A stretch of DNA of 5,127 bases, taken from positions 1-5,127 of the forward strand of contig CAMKAE010000163.1 in NCBI GenBank assembly GCA_946410395.1. Direction: 5' to 3'. Numbering within the stretch: position 1 is the stretch's first letter; each line of letters opens with the position of its first letter. Position numbers and translations under genes: made by a program. The DNA comes from an uncultured Clostridia bacterium (GTDB lineage: Bacteria > Bacillota > Clostridia > Christensenellales > Aristaeellaceae). The notes under the pieces were generated by a model. That model ran no database searches, was not told where the DNA came from, and saw only the letters and a program-made list of their open reading frames with translations. This document shows, in pieces, positions 1 through 5,040 of this stretch.

Positions 1-19
1 CCGCAAGCGCACATGGATG

Positions 20-132
20 ACCTCATCCACCGCAAGCGGTCCCCCTTCCCCTGAAGGGGAAGGCCTTTGGTTACTTTACAACCCTTTGCCTTCCCCTTTA
101 GGGGAAGGTGGCGCCGCAGCGCCGGATGAGGT
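20..132. repeat. Composite hairpin repeat element (REP/MITE-like)
   Basis: A 113-bp dyad element. Outer arms ACCTCATCC (20-28) and GGATGAGGT (124-132) are perfect 9-bp inverted repeats. Inside each arm is a small hairpin, ACCGC-AA-GCGGT (29-40) on the left and GGCGC-CGCA-GCGCC (110-123) on the right. Further in are two copies of CCTTCCCC-N4-GGGGAAGG (44-63 and 89-108), whose facing halves GGGGAAGGC and GCCTTCCCC (56-64 and 88-96) could also pair. No protein is encoded. It resembles interspersed intergenic repeats I know from gut Firmicutes, but only this copy is in view. It follows purN and neither hairpin has a T run on the minus strand, so it is not a standard terminator, though it may stabilise the mRNA 3' end. 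CCGCAAGCG also occurs at 1-9 and 30-38. Confidence 0.7.
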
Positions 133-175
133 AACGCAGCGCCGGATGAGGTAACGCCGCGCCGGATGCGGCAGC
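116..175. repeat. 20-bp tandem repeat, about three copies
   Basis: GCAGCGCCGGATGAGGTAAC occurs at 116-135 and is repeated exactly at 136-155. A degenerate third copy, GCCGCGCCGGATGCGGCAGC, follows at 156-175. The unit contains GGATGAGGT, the right-hand outer arm of the hairpin element at 20-132, so the tandem array appears to be a local duplication of that element's right end. Confidence 0.85.
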
Positions 176-208
176 CCCGGCATCAGCATTCTCCCTGCCG
201 TACCACGC

Positions 209-835
209 TCACAATTCCAAATTCCGCATTCCGAATTCCGAATTCCGAATTTCCTTCGCCACATCCTCCACCGCCGCGGGCAGCAGCACCCATTCCGCTT
301 CCTCCATCACCCGGCGCTGCAGGGTTTCGGGGGTGTCGTCGGGCCGGATGTACACGGCCTTCTGGGCGATGATCTCCCCGCCGTCGGGGATCTCGTTGAC
401 GAAGTGCACCGTGGCGCCGGTGACCTTCACGCCGTAACTCAGGGCCGCCTCGTGGACCTTCAGCCCGTAGAAGCCCTTCCCGCAGAAGGAGGGAATGAGG
501 CTGGGGTGAATGTTCAGGATCCGGTGGTCATACGCCCGGATCACGTTCTCCGGCAGGATGGTCAGGAAGCCGGCCAGCACGCACAGGCCGATGCGGTTCT
601 CCCGCAGGACCGCCAGCAGCCGCTCCCCGTAGGCCTCGATCGCCTCGCCCTTCGCCTTCTGCACCACGACGCCGGGGACGCCGGCCTGCTTCGCGCGCTC
701 CAGGGCGTAGGCCCCGGGGTTGGAGGCGATGACCAGGGCAATCTCCGCATCGGGGATCCGCCCGGCGGCCTTCGCGTCGAGGATGGCCTGCAGGTTGGTG
801 CCGCCGCCGGACACCAGCACGGCGGTTCTCAGCAC
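209..835 (-). CDS. purN: PurN, GAR transformylase, with a repeat-encoded C-terminal tail
   Basis: 208-residue enzyme that transfers a formyl group from 10-formyl-tetrahydrofolate to GAR, giving FGAR. Seen: the phosphate loop SGGGTNLQA (9-17), the folate/catalytic core VLAGFLTILP (86-95), NIHPSLIPSFCGKGFYG (108-124) with Asn108 and His110, and HFVNEIPDGG (144-153) with Asp151, matching the E. coli triad Asn106/His108/Asp144. The GTG at 835 is chosen because MLRTAVLVSGGG is a normal family N terminus and AAGGGGG lies about 7-13 nt upstream inside purM. Longer in-frame readings only cross purM. It overlaps the purM stop by 7 nt. Residues 195-208 (EIRNSEFGMRNLEL) are encoded by the heptamer array and are not family sequence, so the original C terminus was altered. 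The catalytic part is intact and activity is expected. Confidence 0.95.
   Translation of the reverse strand: MLRTAVLVSGGGTNLQAILDAKAAGRIPDAEIALVIASNPGAYALERAKQAGVPGVVVQKAKGEAIEAYGERLLAVLRENRIGLCVLAGFLTILPENVIRAYDHRILNIHPSLIPSFCGKGFYGLKVHEAALSYGVKVTGATVHFVNEIPDGGEIIAQKAVYIRPDDTPETLQRRVMEEAEWVLLPAAVEDVAKEIRNSEFGMRNLEL
213..254. repeat. (AATTCCG)n heptamer array at the 3' end of purN
   Basis: About six 7-bp units in tandem on the plus strand: AATTCCA, AATTCCG, CATTCCG, AATTCCG, AATTCCG, then the partial AATTTCC. Three units are identical and the others differ by one base. The array is AT-rich in a GC-rich region and lies wholly inside the end of the purN frame, whose TGA sits at its left edge (209-211). 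A unit of 7 is not a multiple of 3, so any change in copy number would shift the reading frame and alter the PurN tail and stop. Confidence 0.85.
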
Positions 836-1866
836 AGGATGACCCCCTTCTCGCCCGCGACGATCTCGCCCAGGACGTACGCGTCCGGCTCGCCGCCCTC
901 CCGCAGGAGCGCCAGAGCCCGGTCCGCGTCCGCCGCGGCCACGGTGATCGTCATGCCCACGCCCATGTTGTAGGTGTTGAACATGTCCCGCTCCGGCACC
1001 TTGCCCTCCTTCGCGATCAGGCCGAAGATGGCGGGGGTGCGGATGGCGGCCTTCTCGATCTTCGCCGCGCAGCCCTCGGGCAGGCACCGCGGGATGTTCT
1101 CATAGAAGCCGCCGCCGGTGATGTGGCTGATGCCCCGGGGCTGAATCTCCCGCAGCAGGGCCAGCACGGGCTTCACATAGATCTTTGTGGGGGTCAGCAG
1201 GGTCTCCCACAGCGGCTTGTCGAGTTCGGCAAAGCGGCGGTTTTCCCCGCCCTCGCCGATGCGGAACGCCTTGCGCACCAGGGAGAAGCCGTTGGAGTGC
1301 ACGCCGGAGGAGGGCAGGGCGATGAGCACGTCCCCGGGCCGGGTCGTCTCCCGGTCGATGATGCGCTCCCGGTCCACCACACCCACGGTAAAGCCCGCCA
1401 GGTCGTACTCATCCTCGGGCATCATGCCGGGATGCTCCGCGGTCTCGCCGCCGATCAGGGCGCAGCCGGCCTGCACGCAGCCCTCCGCCACCCCGGCCAC
1501 GATGTCCGCGATGACCTCCGGCACGTTGCGGCCGCAGGCAATGTAGTCCAGGAAGAACATCGGCGCGGCTCCGCAGCAGATCACGTCGTTGACGCACATG
1601 GCCACGCAGTCGATGCCCACGGTGTCATGGCGGTTCAGCAGGAAGGCGAGCTTGAGCTTGGTGCCCACGCCGTCGGTGCCGGAGACCAGCACCGGCTCCT
1701 TCATGCCCTGCAGCTGCGGCGCGAACAGCCCGCCGAAGCCGCCGATGCCCTCCACCACGCCGGGAACGGCGGTGCGCGCCACGTGCGCCTTCATCAGCTC
1801 CACAGCCCGATAGCCGGCGGTGATGTCCACTCCCGCGTCCTTGTAGCTGGCGCTCTCGCTTTTCAT
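829..1866 (-). CDS. purM: PurM, AIR synthetase (FGAM cyclo-ligase)
   Basis: 345-residue cytoplasmic enzyme that closes the imidazole ring, converting FGAM and ATP to AIR. Seen in order: SYKDAGVDI (7-15), the glycine-rich IGGFGGLF (41-48), GTDGVGTKLK (63-72), NDVICCGAAPMFFLDY (93-108), GGETAEHPGMM (139-149), SSGVHSNGFSLVRK (186-199), ITGGGFYENIPR (249-260) and FNTYNMGVGM (296-305). These are conserved blocks of the PurM/PurL ATP-binding superfamily, and the length is normal. The ATG overlaps the purF stop as ATGA. A very strong AAGGAGG ribosome site lies within the end of purF, 7 nt before the start. The 3' end overlaps purN by 7 nt. AIR made here feeds PurE, the first gene of the operon. Confidence 0.97.
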   Translation of the reverse strand: MKSESASYKDAGVDITAGYRAVELMKAHVARTAVPGVVEGIGGFGGLFAPQLQGMKEPVLVSGTDGVGTKLKLAFLLNRHDTVGIDCVAMCVNDVICCGAAPMFFLDYIACGRNVPEVIADIVAGVAEGCVQAGCALIGGETAEHPGMMPEDEYDLAGFTVGVVDRERIIDRETTRPGDVLIALPSSGVHSNGFSLVRKAFRIGEGGENRRFAELDKPLWETLLTPTKIYVKPVLALLREIQPRGISHITGGGFYENIPRCLPEGCAAKIEKAAIRTPAIFGLIAKEGKVPERDMFNTYNMGVGMTITVAAADADRALALLREGGEPDAYVLGEIVAGEKGVILC

Positions 1867-3305
1867 GCTTTCTCCTCCTTGGCCTGGGACAGCGGGATCT
1901 CAAAGGTGTGTTTTGCCTGCCGCACAGGGGCCGGAACGGGATAGTCGCCGTTGAAGCAGCCCTTGCACATCTCCATCTGCTTGTCGCCGGTCAGCTTATC
2001 CAGGTCCTCCATCCGCAGGAAGCCGATGGAATCCGCGCCGATGATCTCGCAGATCTCGTCCTCGGTGTGCAGGTTGGCGATCAGGGTCCCCTCGTCGTCC
2101 ACATCCGTGCCGAAGTAGCAGGCATGGCGGAAGGGCGGCGCGGAGAAGACCACGTGCACCTCCTTCGCCCCGGCCTCGCGGAGGATGCGGATCACGCGGG
2201 CGGAGGTCGTGCCCCGGACGATGGAGTCGTCCACCAGCACCACCCGCTTGTCCTTCACAGTGGCGGAGACGGCGTTGAGCTTGATGCGGACGCTGTCGGA
2301 GCGCTCCTTCTGGGTGGGCTGGATGAAGGTCCGGCCGATGTACTTGTTCTTGATCAGGCCGATGCCGTAGGGGATGCCGCTCTCGTAGCTGTAGCCCAGG
2401 GCGGCGTCCAGGCCGGAGTCCGGCGCGCCGATGACCACGTCCGCCTCCACGGGGTGGGAGCGGGCCAGCAGCCGGCCCGCGGTGACCCGGGCCTCATGCA
2501 CGGAGACCCCGTCCACCACGGAGTCGGGCCGCGCGAAGTAGATGTACTCAAAGACGCACAGTCCCTTGCGGCCCCGCACCAGCGGCGGCCAGGCGGTCAC
2601 GCCGTCCCGGGTGACGACCACCATCTCGCCGGGTTCGATGTCGCGGACAAACTCCGCACCGATCGCGGCCAGGGCGCAGGTTTCACTGGCGAAGACCACG
2701 TCCTCGCCGATCCTGCCCATGCACAGGGGGCGGAAGCCGTGGGGATCGCGGGCGGCGATCATCTTGGTGGCGCTCATCACCACCAGGGAATAAGCGCCCT
2801 CAATGATCTCCATGGCGGCGCGCACGGCGGCCTCGATGGAGGGCGTCATGAGCCGCTGCTGGGTGATGGCGTAGGCGATGACCTCGCTGTCGGTGGTGGT
2901 GTGGAAGATGGCGCCGCTCATCTCAAAGCGCTCCCGCAGGAAGGCCGCGTTGGTGAGGTTGCCGTTGTGGCACAGGGCCATGGCGCCCTTGAGGTGGTTC
3001 ACCAGCAGCGGCTGCGCGTTGGCGCTGGTCAGGTTGCCGGTGGTGCCGTAGCGGCAGTGGCCCACGGCCATCTCGCCCTCGACCATCTTGCTCATCCGGT
3101 CGCGGGTGAACACGTCGGTCACCAGGCCCACATCCTTGTGGCAGGTGATGACGCCGTCGCGGTTGATCGCGATGCCGCAGCTCTCCTGGCCGCGGTGCTG
3201 CAGGGCGTACAGGGCGTGGTAGGTCTCGTCGATGACGCCGGTGCCGCTGCGGCGATAGATGCCGAAGACGCCGCATTCCTCGTGGAGCTTGTCAGACTGA
3301 AACAT
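1863..3305 (-). CDS. purF: PurF, amidophosphoribosyltransferase (Fe-S, Bacillus type)
   Basis: 480-residue enzyme of the committed step, converting PRPP and glutamine to phosphoribosylamine. From the chosen ATG the protein has a 10-residue propeptide, MFQSDKLHEE, then Cys11 in CGVFGIY. In this family the Cys becomes the N-terminal nucleophile after cleavage. The class II glutamine amidotransferase domain includes RGQESCGIA (38-46), HCRYGTTG (83-90) and CHNGNLTN (112-119). The phosphoribosyltransferase domain carries the PRPP loop VVLVDDSIVRGTTS (355-368). Cys250, Cys396, Cys447 and Cys450 match the four ligands of the [4Fe-4S] cluster in B. subtilis PurF, so an oxygen-sensitive cluster is expected. 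A TTG start at 3332 would add nine residues but lacks a Shine-Dalgarno sequence and would lengthen the propeptide. The stop overlaps the purM start by 4 nt (ATGA), indicating coupled translation. Confidence 0.97.
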   Translation of the reverse strand: MFQSDKLHEECGVFGIYRRSGTGVIDETYHALYALQHRGQESCGIAINRDGVITCHKDVGLVTDVFTRDRMSKMVEGEMAVGHCRYGTTGNLTSANAQPLLVNHLKGAMALCHNGNLTNAAFLRERFEMSGAIFHTTTDSEVIAYAITQQRLMTPSIEAAVRAAMEIIEGAYSLVVMSATKMIAARDPHGFRPLCMGRIGEDVVFASETCALAAIGAEFVRDIEPGEMVVVTRDGVTAWPPLVRGRKGLCVFEYIYFARPDSVVDGVSVHEARVTAGRLLARSHPVEADVVIGAPDSGLDAALGYSYESGIPYGIGLIKNKYIGRTFIQPTQKERSDSVRIKLNAVSATVKDKRVVLVDDSIVRGTTSARVIRILREAGAKEVHVVFSAPPFRHACYFGTDVDDEGTLIANLHTEDEICEIIGADSIGFLRMEDLDKLTGDKQMEMCKGCFNGDYPVPAPVRQAKHTFEIPLSQAKEEKA

Positions 3306-3329
3306 GGAAGCCTCCCTCACATTCTGTGA
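3306..3329 (-). promoter_or_regulatory. purF ribosome binding site with adjacent small hairpin
   Basis: AGGGAGG (3311-3317 on the minus strand) ends 5 nt before the ATG at 3305 and decides the purF start. An upstream in-frame TTG at 3332 has no comparable site. Just before it, TCACA (3325-3329) can pair with TGTGA (3317-3321) around a GAA loop, so a 5-bp hairpin abuts the ribosome site. That hairpin is weak and may have no role. Confidence 0.65.
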
Positions 3330-3374
3330 CAAATAAGACCCCGCCGGTCCGGCTGTATGGTCAGGCAGGCGGGG
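3330..3374 (-). terminator. Terminator-like hairpin between purC and purF
   Basis: On the minus strand, CCCCGCC (3368-3374) pairs perfectly with GGCGGGG (3339-3345) across a 22-nt loop, followed by TCTTATTTG. A GC-rich 7-bp stem plus a T-rich run is the shape of an intrinsic terminator, placed 14 nt after the purC stop and inside an apparently continuous operon. A smaller alternative, GCCG-GAC-CGGC, overlaps its right arm and could weaken it. It may cause partial termination or fix a processed 3' end, lowering purFMN relative to purEC. The large loop and interrupted T tract make full termination unlikely. Confidence 0.42.
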
Positions 3375-3387
3375 CAGATGCGCAGGC

Positions 3388-4098
3388 TCACTCGCCCAGC
3401 AGGCGGTGGCTGATCTCTGCGTAGGCCTCTTCCACGCCGCCCAGATCGCGGCGGAAGCGGTCCTTATCCAGTTTTTCGTGGGTATCGGAATCCCAGAAGC
3501 GGCAGGTGTCGGGGCTGATCTCGTCCGCCAGCACCAGGGTGCCGTCGGCGGTCTTGCCGAACTCCAGCTTGAAGTCGATCAAGTCCACGTGCAGGGGCTT
3601 AAAATAGCGGAGCAGCAGCTCGTTGACCTTCAGAGCATAGGCCGCGATGTTCTTCATGGTCTGATCATCGGCCCAGCCCATGGCGGCGATGTGGTACTCG
3701 TTGACCATGGGATCGCCCAGGTCGTCGTTCTTATAGCAGTACTCCAGCACCGTGCGGCGCAGGGGAGTGCCCTCCTCCAGGCCCAGGCGCTTGGACAGGC
3801 TACCGGCGGCCACGTTGCGCACGATGACCTCCAGCGGCACGATCTCCACCTTCTTCACCAGGGTCTCCCGGTCGGAGATTTCCTCCACAAAGTGGGTCGG
3901 CACGCCGTTCTTTTCAAGCATTTTCATCAGGAAGTTGGTCATCCGGTTGTTGATGACGCCCTTGCCCTCGATGGTGCCCTTCTTGAGGCCGTTGAAGGCG
4001 GTGGCATCGTCCTTGTAGTCCACGATCACCAGGCCGGGGTCGTCGGTGGCGAAAACCTTCTTGGCTTTGCCTTCATAGAGCTGTTCAAGTTTCTTCAT
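3388..4098 (-). CDS. purC: PurC, SAICAR synthetase
   Basis: 236-residue cytoplasmic enzyme that condenses CAIR with aspartate using ATP to give SAICAR, directly after PurE in the pathway. Seen: the N-terminal phosphate-binding YEGKAKKVF (8-16), the first family signature IVPLEVIVRNVAAGS (86-100), the second signature LIDFKLEFG (173-181), and the LADEISPDTCRFWD segment (190-203) that belongs to the nucleotide and metal site. Length is typical of the short bacterial form. The ATG start follows a GGGAGGA Shine-Dalgarno sequence by about 10 nt. It begins 18 nt after purE stops, so both should share one transcript. The 82-nt gap to purF contains a terminator-like hairpin. Nothing is missing or truncated. 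Confidence 0.97.
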   Translation of the reverse strand: MKKLEQLYEGKAKKVFATDDPGLVIVDYKDDATAFNGLKKGTIEGKGVINNRMTNFLMKMLEKNGVPTHFVEEISDRETLVKKVEIVPLEVIVRNVAAGSLSKRLGLEEGTPLRRTVLEYCYKNDDLGDPMVNEYHIAAMGWADDQTMKNIAAYALKVNELLLRYFKPLHVDLIDFKLEFGKTADGTLVLADEISPDTCRFWDSDTHEKLDKDRFRRDLGGVEEAYAEISHRLLGE

Positions 4099-4116
4099 AA
4101 CGTTTGTTCCTCCCGT

Positions 4117-4602
4117 TCAGTCAAGGGTCAGTGCCGCGTCCTTGCGCAGCACGGCGGCGGTCTGTTCGTCCCGGAGTGTTTGCAGGCGTCCGGCCAGGGC
4201 TTCGTCCTCCACCGCCAGGATTTGGGCCGCCAGCAGGGCCGCGTTGGCGCTGCCGTCGATGGCCACTGTGGCCACCGGCATGCCCGAGGGCATCTGCACC
4301 GTGGACAGCAGGGCGTCCAGCCCATCCAGCGCGGAGCCTTTCACCGGAATCCCGATCACCGGCAGCGTGGTCCGGGCTGCCAGGGCACCGGCCAGATGAG
4401 CCGCTTTCCCGGCCGCCGCGATCAGCACGCCGAAGCCGTTCGCCCGCGCCGCCGCCGCGAAGGCCGCCGCCGCGTCCGGCGTCCGGTGCGCCGAGTACAC
4501 ATGGGCCTCAAAGGGGATCTCCAGCTTTCTGAGCTGGTCCATGCAGGGTTTGAGCACCGGCAGATCGCTGTCCGAGCCCATGATGACCGCAACTTTTCGC
4601 AT
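4117..4602 (-). CDS. purE: PurE, phosphoribosylaminoimidazole carboxylase / N5-CAIR mutase
   Basis: 161-residue cytoplasmic enzyme forming 4-carboxy-aminoimidazole ribonucleotide (CAIR), the substrate of PurC encoded next. Seen: the nucleotide-binding GSDSD loop (9-13), SAHRTP (37-42) with His39 matching the catalytic His of E. coli PurE, a second active-site loop AAAGKAAHLAG (62-72) with His69, and the C-terminal SANAALLAAQILA helix region. Length is normal. The ATG at 4602 is chosen because MRKVAVIMGSDSD is the family N terminus and AAAGGA-type SD bases lie 6-12 nt upstream. A GTG extension to 4671 would run through the structured leader. The loop differs from E. coli GGAAHLPG by G to K and P to A. 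With no purK in the window, whether it uses N5-CAIR or AIR plus CO2 cannot be settled; the overall sequence resembles class I. Confidence 0.95.
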   Translation of the reverse strand: MRKVAVIMGSDSDLPVLKPCMDQLRKLEIPFEAHVYSAHRTPDAAAAFAAAARANGFGVLIAAAGKAAHLAGALAARTTLPVIGIPVKGSALDGLDALLSTVQMPSGMPVATVAIDGSANAALLAAQILAVEDEALAGRLQTLRDEQTAAVLRKDAALTLD

Positions 4603-4612
4603 GGTTTCCTTT

Positions 4613-4729
4613 CCGGACCCGGCAGCCTTTCCGGCCGTCAGGTCACAAAAAGAGCCTGACCTGAAGGTCACGCCCTTCGGTTCAATGTCCGGGAAGCGCA
4701 GGGAAGCATCCGGCTGCCAGGGGTTCCGG
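4613..4729 (-). promoter_or_regulatory. Structured 5' leader RNA of purE
   Basis: The purE leader can fold back on itself over about 117 nt. In the transcript, CCTGGCAGCC (4712-4721) pairs with GGCTGCCGGG (4618-4627) through 10 pairs including one G-U. After a 3-nt bulge, CCGGA (4725-4729) pairs with TCCGG (4613-4617). The stem ends directly against the purE Shine-Dalgarno sequence (about 4606-4612). Inside it are a terminator-like hairpin with a U tract and an alternative hairpin sharing the same strand, listed separately. The arrangement resembles a cis-acting attenuator or riboswitch. I do not recognise a purine, PRPP or other known aptamer core, and pairings were found by eye without energy calculation. 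Confidence 0.5.
4646..4677 (-). terminator. Terminator-like attenuator hairpin in the purE leader
   Basis: In the transcript, AAGGGCGTGACC (4666-4677) pairs with GGTCAGGCTCTT (4650-4661) around the tetraloop UUCA, 12 positions with one G-G mismatch and one G-U. The U run continues TTT then G. A-rich base, GC-rich middle, tetraloop and U tract are those of an intrinsic terminator, and it lies inside the leader before purE. The right arm is also half of a perfect 8-bp hairpin, TCAGGTCA/TGACCTGA (4657-4664 with 4638-4645), so the two cannot form together. That fits conditional termination. Activity is not shown by sequence; the stem mismatch and short U run could make it weak. Confidence 0.42.
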
Positions 4730-4750
4730 TGGAAGCCATGCCCTCACCGC

Positions 4751-4763
4751 CTTTCCGAACATT
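4751..4763 (+). promoter_or_regulatory. PurBox-like operator at the purE transcription start
   Basis: CTTTCCGAACATT matches AWWWCCGAACWWT at 12 of 13 positions (first base C instead of A) and contains the full CCGAAC core at 4755-4760. It begins immediately downstream of the predicted start site of the minus-strand promoter, where a bound repressor would block RNA polymerase. In Bacillus, PurR represses the pur operon and is released by PRPP, the substrate of PurF. Applying that control to this organism is inference. The site faces the distal box at 4931-4943 across 167 bp, and I see no good partner at the usual 16-17 bp. Confidence 0.6.
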
Positions 4764-4770
4764 ACGCCTC

Positions 4771-4799
4771 ATTCTATGCGAAACCGGCTTCCTTGTCAA
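4771..4799 (-). promoter_or_regulatory. Promoter of the purECFMN operon
   Basis: On the minus strand, TTGACA (4794-4799) is followed after exactly 17 bp by TAGAAT (4771-4776). That is a perfect -35 and a 5-of-6 -10, the best promoter on this strand in the intergenic region. Transcription should start near 4764, giving a leader of about 160 nt before the purE ATG. No other strong minus-strand promoter is seen between here and purN, so all five genes probably share it. The PurBox-like site overlapping the start supports the assignment. Confidence 0.82.
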
Positions 4800-5000
4800 G
4801 CCCCCGCGGAAAGAAAAACGCGAATTGCGCAGAACCGCCTTTTTGCATGGCTTTTCCGGCCATTCGCATACCATATCCTTCCATCCCGGAGGGGTGTTTG
4901 TTGGCGAATGTTTCCAGTTGTATTTCGAATAATGTTCGGATTTTGTCTTTCCGGACGGGTTTCTCCCATCCGTGACAAACCGCAGCGCCAAACACCGCCC
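4777..5000. other. Non-coding spacer between the divergent promoters
   Basis: No convincing gene is seen between the purE promoter and the tRNA promoter. Open frames here lack ribosome sites and recognisable sequence, and some run antisense through the tRNA. The spacer contains the distal PurBox-like site (4931-4943) and an inverted repeat CATTCGC/GCGAATG (4861-4867/4904-4910) enclosing a small hairpin CATCCC-GGA-GGGGTG (4882-4896). A 7-bp hairpin, GGATGGG/CCCGTCC on the minus strand (4952-4970), is also present. None of these hairpins has a clear U tract. Confidence 0.6.
4931..4943 (-). promoter_or_regulatory. PurBox-like operator, distal
   Basis: Read on the minus strand this 13-mer is AAATCCGAACATT, which fits every position of the Bacillus PurR box consensus AWWWCCGAACWWT as I remember it. 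It lies between the two divergent promoters, about 170 bp upstream of the predicted purE start site and 57 bp upstream of the tRNA -35 box. In Bacillus two such boxes face each other 16-17 nt apart. The only nearby partner here, GTTGGCGAATGTT (4900-4912, 18 nt away), keeps just the CGAA core. The organism's regulator is not in the window, so binding is inferred from sequence alone. Confidence 0.55.
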
Positions 5001-5029
5001 TTGCAATTCCCCGGGCGCTGTGTTATAAT
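5001..5029 (+). promoter_or_regulatory. Promoter of the tRNA-Leu gene
   Basis: TTGCAA (5001-5006) and a perfect TATAAT (5024-5029) are separated by 17 bp, a good housekeeping sigma-70/sigma-A promoter. The -10 box ends 11 bp before the mature tRNA, so transcription should start near 5036 and leave a 5' leader of only about 5 nt for RNase P to remove. The spacing and position leave little doubt that it serves the tRNA. Confidence 0.85.
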
Positions 5030-5040
5030 CCACCCTGCCA

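Noticed and set aside
44..108. The two CCTTCCCC/GGGGAAGG hairpins as the operon terminator
   Set aside because: Neither is followed by a T run on the minus strand, and both belong to the symmetric repeat element.
1..175. A CRISPR array made of the short repeats
   Set aside because: The 20-bp units are directly adjacent without spacers, and the other repeats are hairpin arms.
836..1087. Long N-terminal extension of the purN frame across purM
   Set aside because: It is the out-of-frame shadow of purM; homology begins at MLRTAVLVSGGG, just after the GTG at 835.
1908..3329. Very long plus-strand frame opposite purF, and similar ones opposite purC and purM
   Set aside because: GC-rich third positions leave antisense frames open; their His/Ala/Gly/Val-rich, low-complexity composition is typical of shadows.
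3306..3332. TTG start for purF nine codons upstream
   Set aside because: No ribosome site precedes it, and the ATG at 3305 has AGGGAGG at 5 nt and gives the usual propeptide length before Cys11.
4603..4671. N-terminal extension of PurE from a GTG at 4671
   Set aside because: The extra 23 residues resemble no PurE N terminus, the stretch forms the leader hairpins, and the ATG at 4602 has its own ribosome site and the family start MRKVAVIMGSDSD.
4603..4764. A standard guanine (purine) riboswitch in the purE leader
   Set aside because: I could not find the three-way junction core or the two interacting loops of that family in the leader.
4729..4932. Plus-strand 67-codon frame in the divergent spacer
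   Set aside because: No ribosome site or promoter of its own, no family resemblance, and it overlaps the purE promoter and operator.
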